From Syntrophomonas sp. UBA5314 (lineage in GTDB: Bacteria; Bacillota; Syntrophomonadia; Syntrophomonadales; Syntrophomonadaceae), in NCBI GenBank assembly GCA_002410325.1, contig DHRK01000059.1, forward strand, positions 672 through 12,555: a stretch of DNA of 11,884 bases, written 5' to 3'. This document shows, piece after piece, positions 6,925 through 11,884 of this stretch. Both the position numbers and the translations under genes were made by a program. The notes beneath the pieces were generated by a model. The model searched no databases. It saw nothing but the letters and a program-made list of their open reading frames with translations, and had not been told where the DNA came from. Every line of letters starts with the position of its first letter. Position 1 is the stretch's first letter.

Positions 6925-7895
6925 TATTGCACCCCTCCTTTCGATCTCGGGGCGTAGCCGTAAGGCGGCTTGGCCCGGAGCTTCTCCAAACGGCTGGCAC
7001 CCAGTTGGTTGATATAGTCCTCATGGCCGTTTTCATTAAAAATCCAGGCTTCGGCCCATTTGTCAAAGCCCTCCTGGGTGGCGCAGCTCTTGGCGTATTC
7101 CTGAAGGAATGGGATATCCATGTCGTAGGCATTGTAGACCTGACCAGGATGGGCCCCCCAGGGAAGCTCCACCACCAGATCCACCGATGTGGACGGGATG
7201 CAGTTACGGTTGGGGTCTTGCCTGATATATGATTCCGGCACTACCTTTTCCGCCGTGACAATCACTTTCTTGGCAGAAAGAGCGGCGAAATGATCAAAGG
7301 TCAAACTCCCATCAATTCTAACGGTTCCTTCTTCACCCACCATCTGAACATGGCAGATGCAAACATCCAGTTTGATAGCGGGAACCAGCTGCACGGTTCC
7401 CATATTAAAGAAAGGGTCCTCCATAAGGACATATTTTTGGTTGGGAAGCATGCTCTTGTCCCTGGCCCATTTGCTTACTTCGGCAAGGTTGTCATAGGCC
7501 GGATTCAACACATCGGTGCCGATGCAAGTCTTGGAAGCAATGAAGGGCACTCCCGCCTGAGCGGCCATGAGTCCTATGCTCAGATCGAGATGGCCGATTT
7601 CATCAGTGACAATAGTGCCTGCTTCGGCCCTCCTCTTCAAATTGGGTGAAATGCCGAAAGCGCCGTTGGAGGTATAGCAACCCCGGTACGCTTCCACACA
7701 GCCCCCGCCCACCAGGATGTCATCACAGAGCGAGCAGGTTCCAAACAGCACCAGGTTCTTTTTCTTCTGGCGCACAATCTCCATAGCGGCGGCTACGGGC
7801 CTTCTGTCTTCAACGATGCCGCCGGTAAAAATGGTGTCACCGTCTTCTACCAGCCCCATGGCTTCTTTCAGGCTGACCACTTTACTCTTTTTCAT
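6924..7895 (-). CDS. CoA-transferase alpha subunit, GctA-like (second alpha subunit)
   Basis: A GctA-type alpha subunit of about 323 residues. It shows SKVVSLKEAM at the N-terminus, GGIVEDRRPVAAAMEIVRQ (25-43), AYRGCYTSNGAFGISP (69-84), an EDPFFNMGTVQLVPAIKLDV segment, VPESYIRQDPNRN, VVELPWGAHPGQV, and a C-terminal GASRLEKLRAKPPYGY. All of these follow the order seen in Acidaminococcus GctA. GAGGGAGG directly abuts an ATG at 7901, while the second ATG at 7895 sits at an ideal 6-nt spacing, so the second is taken as the start. It overlaps the beta subunit by one base, making the two the obvious enzyme pair. The upstream gene is a paralogue of this one, so a tandem duplication probably produced them. 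Confidence 0.87.
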   Translation of the reverse strand: MKKSKVVSLKEAMGLVEDGDTIFTGGIVEDRRPVAAAMEIVRQKKKNLVLFGTCSLCDDILVGGGCVEAYRGCYTSNGAFGISPNLKRRAEAGTIVTDEIGHLDLSIGLMAAQAGVPFIASKTCIGTDVLNPAYDNLAEVSKWARDKSMLPNQKYVLMEDPFFNMGTVQLVPAIKLDVCICHVQMVGEEGTVRIDGSLTFDHFAALSAKKVIVTAEKVVPESYIRQDPNRNCIPSTSVDLVVELPWGAHPGQVYNAYDMDIPFLQEYAKSCATQEGFDKWAEAWIFNENGHEDYINQLGASRLEKLRAKPPYGYAPRSKGGVQ

Positions 7896-7918
7896 ATCCA
7901 TCCTCCCTCTTCATCCAG

Positions 7919-8914
7919 TTATTTACCGGACCTGGACCGATATCCCCAGGGTTCGGCTGCTCTCAAGCTCTCCAGCCGGGCCGCTCCTAACTTGTCAAGG
8001 TATTGCTCGCGAGAGCCCAGGCCCAGAACCCATTCCTTCACCCACTGTGCAAAGGCTGGTTCATGACGGGCTGATGCTGCATATTCCCTTATAAATGCCA
8101 TATCCGTGTCATAACAACCGGGAACCTGGCTGGGATGCCCGCCCCACGGTACCTCGACCACCATGTCCACTGCGGTGCAGGGAATCTGGTTGCGGTTTGG
8201 ATCACGGCGCAGATAGGATTCAGGCACAATTTGCTCGGTGGTCACAATGACAGTTTTGGCCGCGTGAATAAAATAGTGATCGAAGGCCAGGCTGCCGCTT
8301 ATTCGTGCGGTTCCCTCACAGCCGGCCATCTGGGTGTGAATTATGGCAACATCGGCTGGCATGGCGGGCAGCAGTTTAATCATTCCCTCATTGAAAAAGG
8401 GATCTTCCATGAACTCAAACTTTTTCCGGGGTATCATCTGCTTGTTGCCGGCTTTTTCCAGCAAAACCCGGTTGCGGTCCATCTGTTCATTGAGTACGTC
8501 GCTGCCCAGGGTGGCCCGGGTCGCCACGAAGGGACTCCCTACCATGGCCGCCATGGCCCCGTAGATAATGTCCAAATGGCCGATTTCATCCGGGAAAAAC
8601 TCGCCCTCCTCGGTCTTGCGCAGGGTGGCCGGGGACAATCCGAAGCTGGCCATGCCGGTATAGCAGCCCCGCCAGGCTACGGCGCAACCGGCTCCCACCA
8701 GGATATCTTCAGCCAGAGAACACTGGGCCAGCAGGATCAAGCCCCTCTTTTTCTGCCTGACTATTTCGTAGGCAGCCGCCATCGGCCGCCTGGTGTCAAT
8801 AAAGGCTCCTAACATCAACACGTCGCCATTTTTTATCTCACTGACCGCTTCCGAAAGAGTTGTAACCTTGCTTTTTCTGTGCAGCCGGGGTCGTTTGTCA
8901 AATACGTCGTTCAC
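7919..8914 (-). CDS. CoA-transferase alpha subunit, GctA-like (first, unpaired alpha subunit)
   Basis: A 331-residue GctA-type alpha subunit and tandem paralogue of the next gene. The two match closely from KSKV (14-17) to the C-terminal GAARLESLRAAEPWGY, including RRPMAAAYEIVRQKKRG, WRGCYTGMASFGLSP (81-95), DEIGHLD, EDPFFNEG, VPESYLRRDPNRN and VVEVPWGGHPSQV. No beta-subunit gene directly follows it. It must share the 268-residue beta subunit, form a mixed complex, or have another role. The start is a GTG at 8914, immediately after an in-frame TAG, so nothing further upstream is possible. The ribosome binding site is poor: AGGTGA overlaps the start itself and AAAGGGG is about 15 nt away. A start at an internal codon, giving an N-terminus like its paralogue, remains possible. 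Confidence 0.83.
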   Translation of the reverse strand: MNDVFDKRPRLHRKSKVTTLSEAVSEIKNGDVLMLGAFIDTRRPMAAAYEIVRQKKRGLILLAQCSLAEDILVGAGCAVAWRGCYTGMASFGLSPATLRKTEEGEFFPDEIGHLDIIYGAMAAMVGSPFVATRATLGSDVLNEQMDRNRVLLEKAGNKQMIPRKKFEFMEDPFFNEGMIKLLPAMPADVAIIHTQMAGCEGTARISGSLAFDHYFIHAAKTVIVTTEQIVPESYLRRDPNRNQIPCTAVDMVVEVPWGGHPSQVPGCYDTDMAFIREYAASARHEPAFAQWVKEWVLGLGSREQYLDKLGAARLESLRAAEPWGYRSRSGK

Positions 8915-8962
8915 CTAATATCCCGCCCCTTTTTAAAAGGTTCCCTGATGGTATAAGAGAAG

Positions 8963-8978
8963 CTGGCCTCTAGGCCAG
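8963..8978 (-). other. Short hairpin over the acyl-CoA dehydrogenase stop codon
   Basis: CTGGCC (8963-8968) and GGCCAG (8973-8978) form a 6-bp stem with a 4-nt loop that includes the TAG stop. No U-tract follows. It could be an mRNA-stability or processing element in the 55-nt gap between the dehydrogenase and CoA-transferase genes, but function is not shown. Confidence 0.3.
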
Positions 8979-10112
8979 GACGCTTCTCCCGATGATCATC
9001 CTTTGCACCTGAGAGGTTCCCTCAAATATCTGCAGGATCTTGGAATCCCGCATCATCTTTTCCACGGGATAGTCGCGGCAAAAGCCATATCCACCCAGGA
9101 TCTGCACGGCATTGGTGGTGGCGCGCATGCACATATCGGCGGCAAAGCATTTGCTCATAGCGGATAGATCAGCCGCCATCAATTTTTCATCCAGCAGCCA
9201 GGCGGCTTTTTGCCACAGGAGGCGGGACGCTTCAATTTCCATGGCCATGTCGGCCAGCATAAACTGAATAGCCTGGAAACTGGCTATATTTTTGCCAAAG
9301 GCCTTCCTTTCCTTGGCATAATCCCGGGCATATTCAAAAGCGCCCTGGGCTACTCCCACCGACGCCGAGGCGATAAAGGGCCGGGAAGAATTAAAGGCTT
9401 TCATGGCCAGTTTGAAGCCGTCGCCTTCTTCGCCGATGCGCATTTTCTTATTCACCTTTACATTGTCCAGGATTACTTCCGAAGTCTCCGAGCAACGCAT
9501 CCCCATTTTGTGCTCGCTCTTGCCGAAAGAGACGCCCTCGGTCTTGGTATCGACCATAAAGAAAGACTGCGCCCTGCTCCCTTGGCTTTTGTCATGGGTG
9601 GCCAGAACGCAGAGCTTGTCGGCATGTTTGCCATTGGTTATAAAGCATTTGGTGCCGTTTAAGATATAGTAATCGCCATCCTTTTTACAGCTGGTGGATA
9701 AACCGGCTACGTCTGACCCGGCCCCGGGTTCGGTTACGGCATAGGCGGCCAGCTTGCCTTCCTCGCATATACTTGGATACCAGTAGTCCCACTGCTCCTC
9801 GGTTCCTCCATATAGAACGGGTTCCGAAGCCAGCATGTTGGCCAGCGGAGTTATGGCTATGCCCAGGCAGCCGCGGCACAGTTCTTCCACGACCATGCAC
9901 AGGCCTACATTGCCGAAAACCATTCCATTGTACTTTTCCGGAGCGTTCATACAGTTTATCCCCAGGTCAAACATCTTCTTGACCTCTGGCCAGGGAAACT
10001 CCTCCGATTCGTCGTAATCGTGCCGGACCGGGATGATCTCATTGTCTACGAACTTCCTGACTGTCTTTTGCAGGGCCAGTTGATCGTCAGTGTAGGTAAA
10101 ACCAAAAGCCAT
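8970..10112 (-). CDS. Short-chain (butyryl-CoA type) acyl-CoA dehydrogenase
   Basis: An FAD-dependent acyl-CoA dehydrogenase of 380 residues that oxidises a short-chain acyl-CoA to the 2-enoyl-CoA (or the reverse), exchanging electrons with an electron-transferring flavoprotein. Signatures in order are YAVTEPGAGSD (124-134), the FAD/substrate segment; RKAFGKNIASFQAIQFMLADM; QILGGYGFCRDYPVEKMMRD; and the catalytic base E364 in IFEGTSQVQR. The glutamate position matches butyryl- and medium-chain dehydrogenases, not the isovaleryl type. The ATG at 10112 has GGGAGGG about 7 nt upstream. It is the first gene of the operon, about 70 nt downstream of the expected start of the sigma-54 promoter. No etfA/etfB follows, so its electron partner is encoded elsewhere. 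Butyryl-CoA is the most likely substrate, but the sequence does not exclude branched or unsaturated C4-C6 substrates. Confidence 0.92.
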   Translation of the reverse strand: MAFGFTYTDDQLALQKTVRKFVDNEIIPVRHDYDESEEFPWPEVKKMFDLGINCMNAPEKYNGMVFGNVGLCMVVEELCRGCLGIAITPLANMLASEPVLYGGTEEQWDYWYPSICEEGKLAAYAVTEPGAGSDVAGLSTSCKKDGDYYILNGTKCFITNGKHADKLCVLATHDKSQGSRAQSFFMVDTKTEGVSFGKSEHKMGMRCSETSEVILDNVKVNKKMRIGEEGDGFKLAMKAFNSSRPFIASASVGVAQGAFEYARDYAKERKAFGKNIASFQAIQFMLADMAMEIEASRLLWQKAAWLLDEKLMAADLSAMSKCFAADMCMRATTNAVQILGGYGFCRDYPVEKMMRDSKILQIFEGTSQVQRMIIGRSVLA

Positions 10113-10160
10113 TCTTTAACCCTCCCTATTTAACGGTGATTTCTGGTGATGAAAAAGTGA

Positions 10161-10224
10161 CCCCCCTTTCATGTGGCCTTACCTGGTTTTTAAGCAAGAT
10201 CGATACCATCCACTTGAAGGGGGG
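10161..10224 (-). repeat. Inverted repeat flanking the sigma-54 promoter
   Basis: CCCCCCTTTCATGTGG (10161-10176) and CCACTTGAAGGGGGG (10210-10224) are inverted copies with one single-base bulge and one mismatch, separated by 33 nt. The -24/-12 promoter lies in this spacer. In a minus-strand RNA made from further upstream, the two arms would pair and be followed by TCACTTTTTC, which resembles a terminator. An RNA starting at the internal promoter would contain only the second arm. Alternatively the arms are binding sites for a regulator that overlaps the promoter. Confidence 0.75.
10193..10208 (-). promoter_or_regulatory. Sigma-54 (-24/-12) promoter of the acid-oxidation operon
   Basis: The minus strand reads TGGTATCGATCTTGCT. 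It has the invariant GG (-24) and GC (-12) dinucleotides at the required 10-nt separation, and TTGCT exactly fits the -12 consensus. The -24 half (TGGTAT against TGGCAC) is less perfect. The expected start near 10182 gives a leader of about 70 nt to the dehydrogenase ATG. A gene for a sigma-54 activator ends just upstream, which supports the call. Confidence 0.72.
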
Positions 10225-10241
10225 ACAAAGGCTTAAAAACG

Positions 10242-10255
10242 CCATTCATGAACGG
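10242..10255. promoter_or_regulatory. Dyad CC-N-TTCATGAA-N-GG, possible operator
   Basis: CCATTCATGAACGG has a perfect 8-bp palindromic core, TTCATGAA (10245-10252), plus matching outer CC/GG bases. It is centred about 40 bp upstream of the -24 element. It could bind a dimeric regulator, possibly the adjacent activator. There is no second copy in the window to confirm it. Confidence 0.35.
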
Positions 10256-10347
10256 GCGGGATTGATGGCCATAGGTACAAATTGCCATAGCTTTCGGCGC
10301 CAATGCCCGGCACTGCTTTAAAAGCTGCCCGCCGAACCCTTACCCGG

Positions 10348-10379
10348 AGCCAATGGCTGATAAACTATGGCTATTGGCT
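10348..10379. promoter_or_regulatory. Large inverted repeat, candidate activator site (UAS)
   Basis: AGCCAATGGC (10348-10357) and GCTATTGGCT (10370-10379) are inverted copies with one mismatch, separated by 12 nt. They lie roughly 140-170 bp upstream of the -24 element, a typical distance for enhancer sites of sigma-54 activators. A related motif GCCATAG occurs at 10268-10274 and 10284-10290, with its complement at 10365-10371, which may be further half-sites. Confidence 0.45.
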
Positions 10380-10416
10380 ATATGTCAAAACTGATTAAGG
10401 CCGGTTATTAAGCAAT

Positions 10417-10442
10417 AAAAAACCTGCCGAAGCAGGTTTTTT
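10417..10442. terminator. Hairpin terminator at the left end of the palindromic element
   Basis: AAAAAACCTGC (10417-10427), loop CGAA, and GCAGGTTTTTT (10432-10442) form an 11-bp stem with a run of A before and T after, so it can act as a terminator in both directions. It is nearly the same as the hairpin at 10593-10616. On the minus strand it could stop transcripts before they enter the operon control region. Confidence 0.7.
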
Positions 10443-10592
10443 CAGACCGTCGACAAAAGCGAATAGCTGCGTTGCTCAATAGGCCCGCTCAATCAACGTA
10501 CTTCGGTACGCCTCAATCGCGGGCCTATTTCGCGCCTTGCTCTTCACCTCCGTCGCTCGCTCTGGCAGCTTGCCGACTTTGTCGACAAGCTG

Positions 10593-10618
10593 AAAAACCT
10601 GCCGAGGCAGGTTTTTTT
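10593..10618 (-). terminator. Rho-independent terminator of the sigma-54 activator gene
   Basis: On the minus strand, AAAAACCTGC, loop CTCG, and GCAGGTTTTT form a 10-bp stem ending in five T, 33 nt past the activator stop codon (10651). It is also the right end of the palindromic element, so the gene may rely on the element for termination. Confidence 0.75.
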
Positions 10619-10650
10619 ATATTGGGCCGGTAGCGGAGCCTTATTGAAAG

Positions 10651-11884
10651 CTATGATTTGTCTACCGAAAGTCCGTATTGTTTTACTTTTTTGTAGAGCC
10701 AGGATAAGTCGATGTCCAAAATCTTGGCGGTTTTGGTCTTGTTGTAATTAGTTTCCTTTAGCACCCCCTCCAAAATCTGCTTTTCATGATCCCTCATCAG
10801 GGTTCTCAGGGTTTTGGCTGATTGATCACTGGAATAGCGCTTGATTTTCATAAAACACAGGTGTTCCGTGGTGATCGTAAAGCAGTTGTCTGAATCGGCC
10901 AACAGCATAGCCCTCTCCAGAGCGTTTCCGAGCTCCCTTACATTGCCCGGCCAGTCGTAGCGGCCGAAAAGCTCCAGGGCATCATCGGAAATTCTATCAA
11001 CCCTGGTTTTTAAATCCCTATTTAAGTTAGGGATAAGGTAATCTACCAGCAAGGGAATGTCCTCTTTTCTCTCCCTCAACGGGGGGAGCTCCAGGGCCAG
11101 GACATTCAAGCGGTAATACAGGTCCTCACGGAACTTTTGCTGGCTGATCATCTCTTCCAGGTCCTTGTTGGTGGCGGCGATGATCCGCACGTTTACTCGA
11201 ATGGGTTTATGGCTGCCCAGGCGTTCGAACTCCTTTTCCTGTAGAAACACCAGCAGCTTGCTTTGCATGGAAAGGGACATCTCCCCAATTTCGTCCAAAA
11301 AAACCGTTCCTCCATTGGCCAGCTCAAATTTGCCCGGGCTTCCTCCTTTACGGGCTCCAGTAAAAGCGCCTTCTTCATAACCAAAAAGTTCAGCCTCCAG
11401 AAGGTTTTCCGGAATAGCGGCACAGTTTACTCTGATAAAAGGCAAATTGGACCGGTTGCTGGCCCGGTGAATGGCATGGGCGAACAGTTCCTTGCCGGTG
11501 CCGCTCTCGCCGGTTATTAAAACGGTGATATTGGAATGCAGAGCGGCTTTTTGGGCCAGGAACTTTACGCCTTTGAAAGCTTCGGTTTGTCCGATCAATT
11601 GCGAAAACGAATAGCGGGCGCGATGAAAACTGCGAAATTCGTTGCGGTACATATCCAACTCGGACATAAGCGTATCGACCAGGTCTTTGGCATCCCAGAT
11701 GTCCATAAACAGGCTGTAGGCCAGACAACCAACCAGTTCCCCGTTTTTGATCAACGGTATCGAACAGGCTATCATATTATAGCCATTAACACACCAGTTA
11801 TAACCGACATGACCCTTTCCGGTTTTAATCACAACCAGGGTGCGGCTCTCCGGCGTAATGTCGCCTATATATTTTCCCAGTACT
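10651..11884 (-). CDS. Sigma-54-dependent transcriptional activator (5' end outside window)
   Basis: A bacterial enhancer-binding protein that opens sigma-54 RNA polymerase complexes by ATP hydrolysis. The reading frame stays open to the window edge, and the GTG at 11832 is an internal valine rather than a start. The N-terminal part seen (GKYIGDITPESR, then IACSIPLIKNGELVGCLAYS) looks like the end of a PAS-type sensor domain. The AAA+ domain follows: Walker A GESGTGKE, the sigma-54-contact loop GAFTGA, Walker B GGTVFLDEIGEM, and NVRIIAATNKDLEEM to GNVREL. A Fis-type helix-turn-helix ends the protein (NYNKTKTAKILDIDLSWLYKKVKQYGL). All elements needed for activation are intact. Its position directly upstream of an operon with a -24/-12 promoter makes it the likely activator. 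The signal it senses is unknown, and an acyl-CoA or organic acid is a guess. Confidence 0.93.
   Translation of the reverse strand, partial: VLGKYIGDITPESRTLVVIKTGKGHVGYNWCVNGYNMIACSIPLIKNGELVGCLAYSLFMDIWDAKDLVDTLMSELDMYRNEFRSFHRARYSFSQLIGQTEAFKGVKFLAQKAALHSNITVLITGESGTGKELFAHAIHRASNRSNLPFIRVNCAAIPENLLEAELFGYEEGAFTGARKGGSPGKFELANGGTVFLDEIGEMSLSMQSKLLVFLQEKEFERLGSHKPIRVNVRIIAATNKDLEEMISQQKFREDLYYRLNVLALELPPLRERKEDIPLLVDYLIPNLNRDLKTRVDRISDDALELFGRYDWPGNVRELGNALERAMLLADSDNCFTITTEHLCFMKIKRYSSDQSAKTLRTLMRDHEKQILEGVLKETNYNKTKTAKILDIDLSWLYKKVKQYGLSVDKS

Larger units (their letters stand above)
10417..10618. repeat. Nested palindromic intergenic element, about 200 bp
   Basis: The two ends are near-identical terminator hairpins. 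Inside these come inverted GTCGACAAA (10449-10457) and TTTGTCGAC (10578-10586), centred on the same point as the ends (10517.5). The core has an 11-bp perfect inverted repeat, AATAGGCCCGC (10478-10488) with GCGGGCCTATT (10519-10529), enclosing CGTAC-TTCG-GTACG (10497-10510). Both core repeats are centred on 10503.5. The right arm carries an additional hairpin, CAGCTTG to CAAGCTG (10566-10592), which explains the 14-base offset. There is no ORF with a start signal. It resembles large palindromic or MITE-like repeats of Clostridia, but only one copy is in view. Confidence 0.7.
10113..10650. other. 538-nt intergenic control region without protein genes
   Basis: No ORF here has a ribosome binding site or a recognisable product. 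The space is filled by the activator terminator and palindromic element (10417-10618), dyads (10348-10379, 10242-10255), the repeat-flanked sigma-54 promoter (10161-10224) and a leader of about 70 nt. A TTGACA on the minus strand near 10383-10388 lacks a good -10 box at 16-18 nt. Confidence 0.7.

Noticed and set aside
10136..10321. 61-codon plus-strand ORF in the intergenic control region
   Set aside because: It has no ribosome binding site, no recognisable domain, and it overlaps the sigma-54 promoter and its flanking inverted repeat.
10383..10388. TTGACA on the minus strand as a vegetative -35 box for the operon
   Set aside because: No acceptable -10 hexamer is present at 16-18 nt downstream. 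The sigma-54 element closer to the gene is a better explanation.
10417..10618. CRISPR array or insertion sequence as an explanation of the repeats
   Set aside because: There are only two copies of the end hairpin, no regularly spaced spacers, and no transposase reading frame. The structure is palindromic rather than a series of direct repeats.

Overview
The window looks like chromosomal DNA from a strictly anaerobic, probably syntrophic or fatty-acid-oxidising member of the Firmicutes (Clostridia; Syntrophomonadaceae or a neighbouring family). The family guess is inference. It rests on the rlmB - sigH - tRNA(Thr)-tRNA(Tyr)-tRNA(Met) order typical of Gram-positive genomes, an Spo0H-type sigma factor, strong AAGGAGG-type ribosome binding sites, and a multi-gene short-chain acyl-CoA operon under a sigma-54 activator. 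All recognised genes lie on the minus strand, so transcription runs from high to low coordinates.

Region 1 (about 10620-11884): the 3' part of a gene for a sigma-54-dependent activator with a PAS-like sensor, AAA+ and Fis-type HTH layout. Its N-terminus lies outside the window. A hairpin terminator follows it.

Region 2 (10113-10650): a 538-nt intergenic control region. It holds a roughly 200-bp nested palindromic element with terminator hairpins at both ends, several dyads that could be activator sites, and a well-spaced -24/-12 sigma-54 promoter. An almost perfect 15-bp inverted repeat flanks that promoter.

Region 3 (2074-10112): a tightly packed eight-gene operon. In transcription order it encodes an acyl-CoA dehydrogenase, two tandem GctA-like CoA-transferase alpha subunits, a GctB-like beta subunit, a third divergent alpha subunit, a second beta subunit, a thiolase and a 3-hydroxyacyl-CoA dehydrogenase. 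Together these would activate a short-chain acid by CoA transfer, dehydrogenate it to the enoyl-CoA, and oxidise and thiolytically cleave the 3-hydroxyacyl-CoA to acetyl-CoA, or run the reverse. An enoyl-CoA hydratase and EtfAB are needed for the cycle but are not in the window. The operon ends at a GU-containing hairpin terminator near 1920-1943.

Region 4 (1-1857): a conserved housekeeping block of rlmB (23S rRNA 2'-O-methyltransferase), sigH with its own near-consensus vegetative promoter, and a tRNA operon (Thr-TGT, Tyr-GTA, and the 5' end of an initiator-type tRNA-Met). The tRNA operon has its own TTGACT-N17-TAAAAT promoter abutting the sigH stop codon. The accessory acid-oxidation operon therefore sits directly upstream of the core block.

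The most notable features are the architecture of the sigma-54 control region, the palindromic element inside it, and the unequal 3 alpha : 2 beta set of CoA-transferase subunits.
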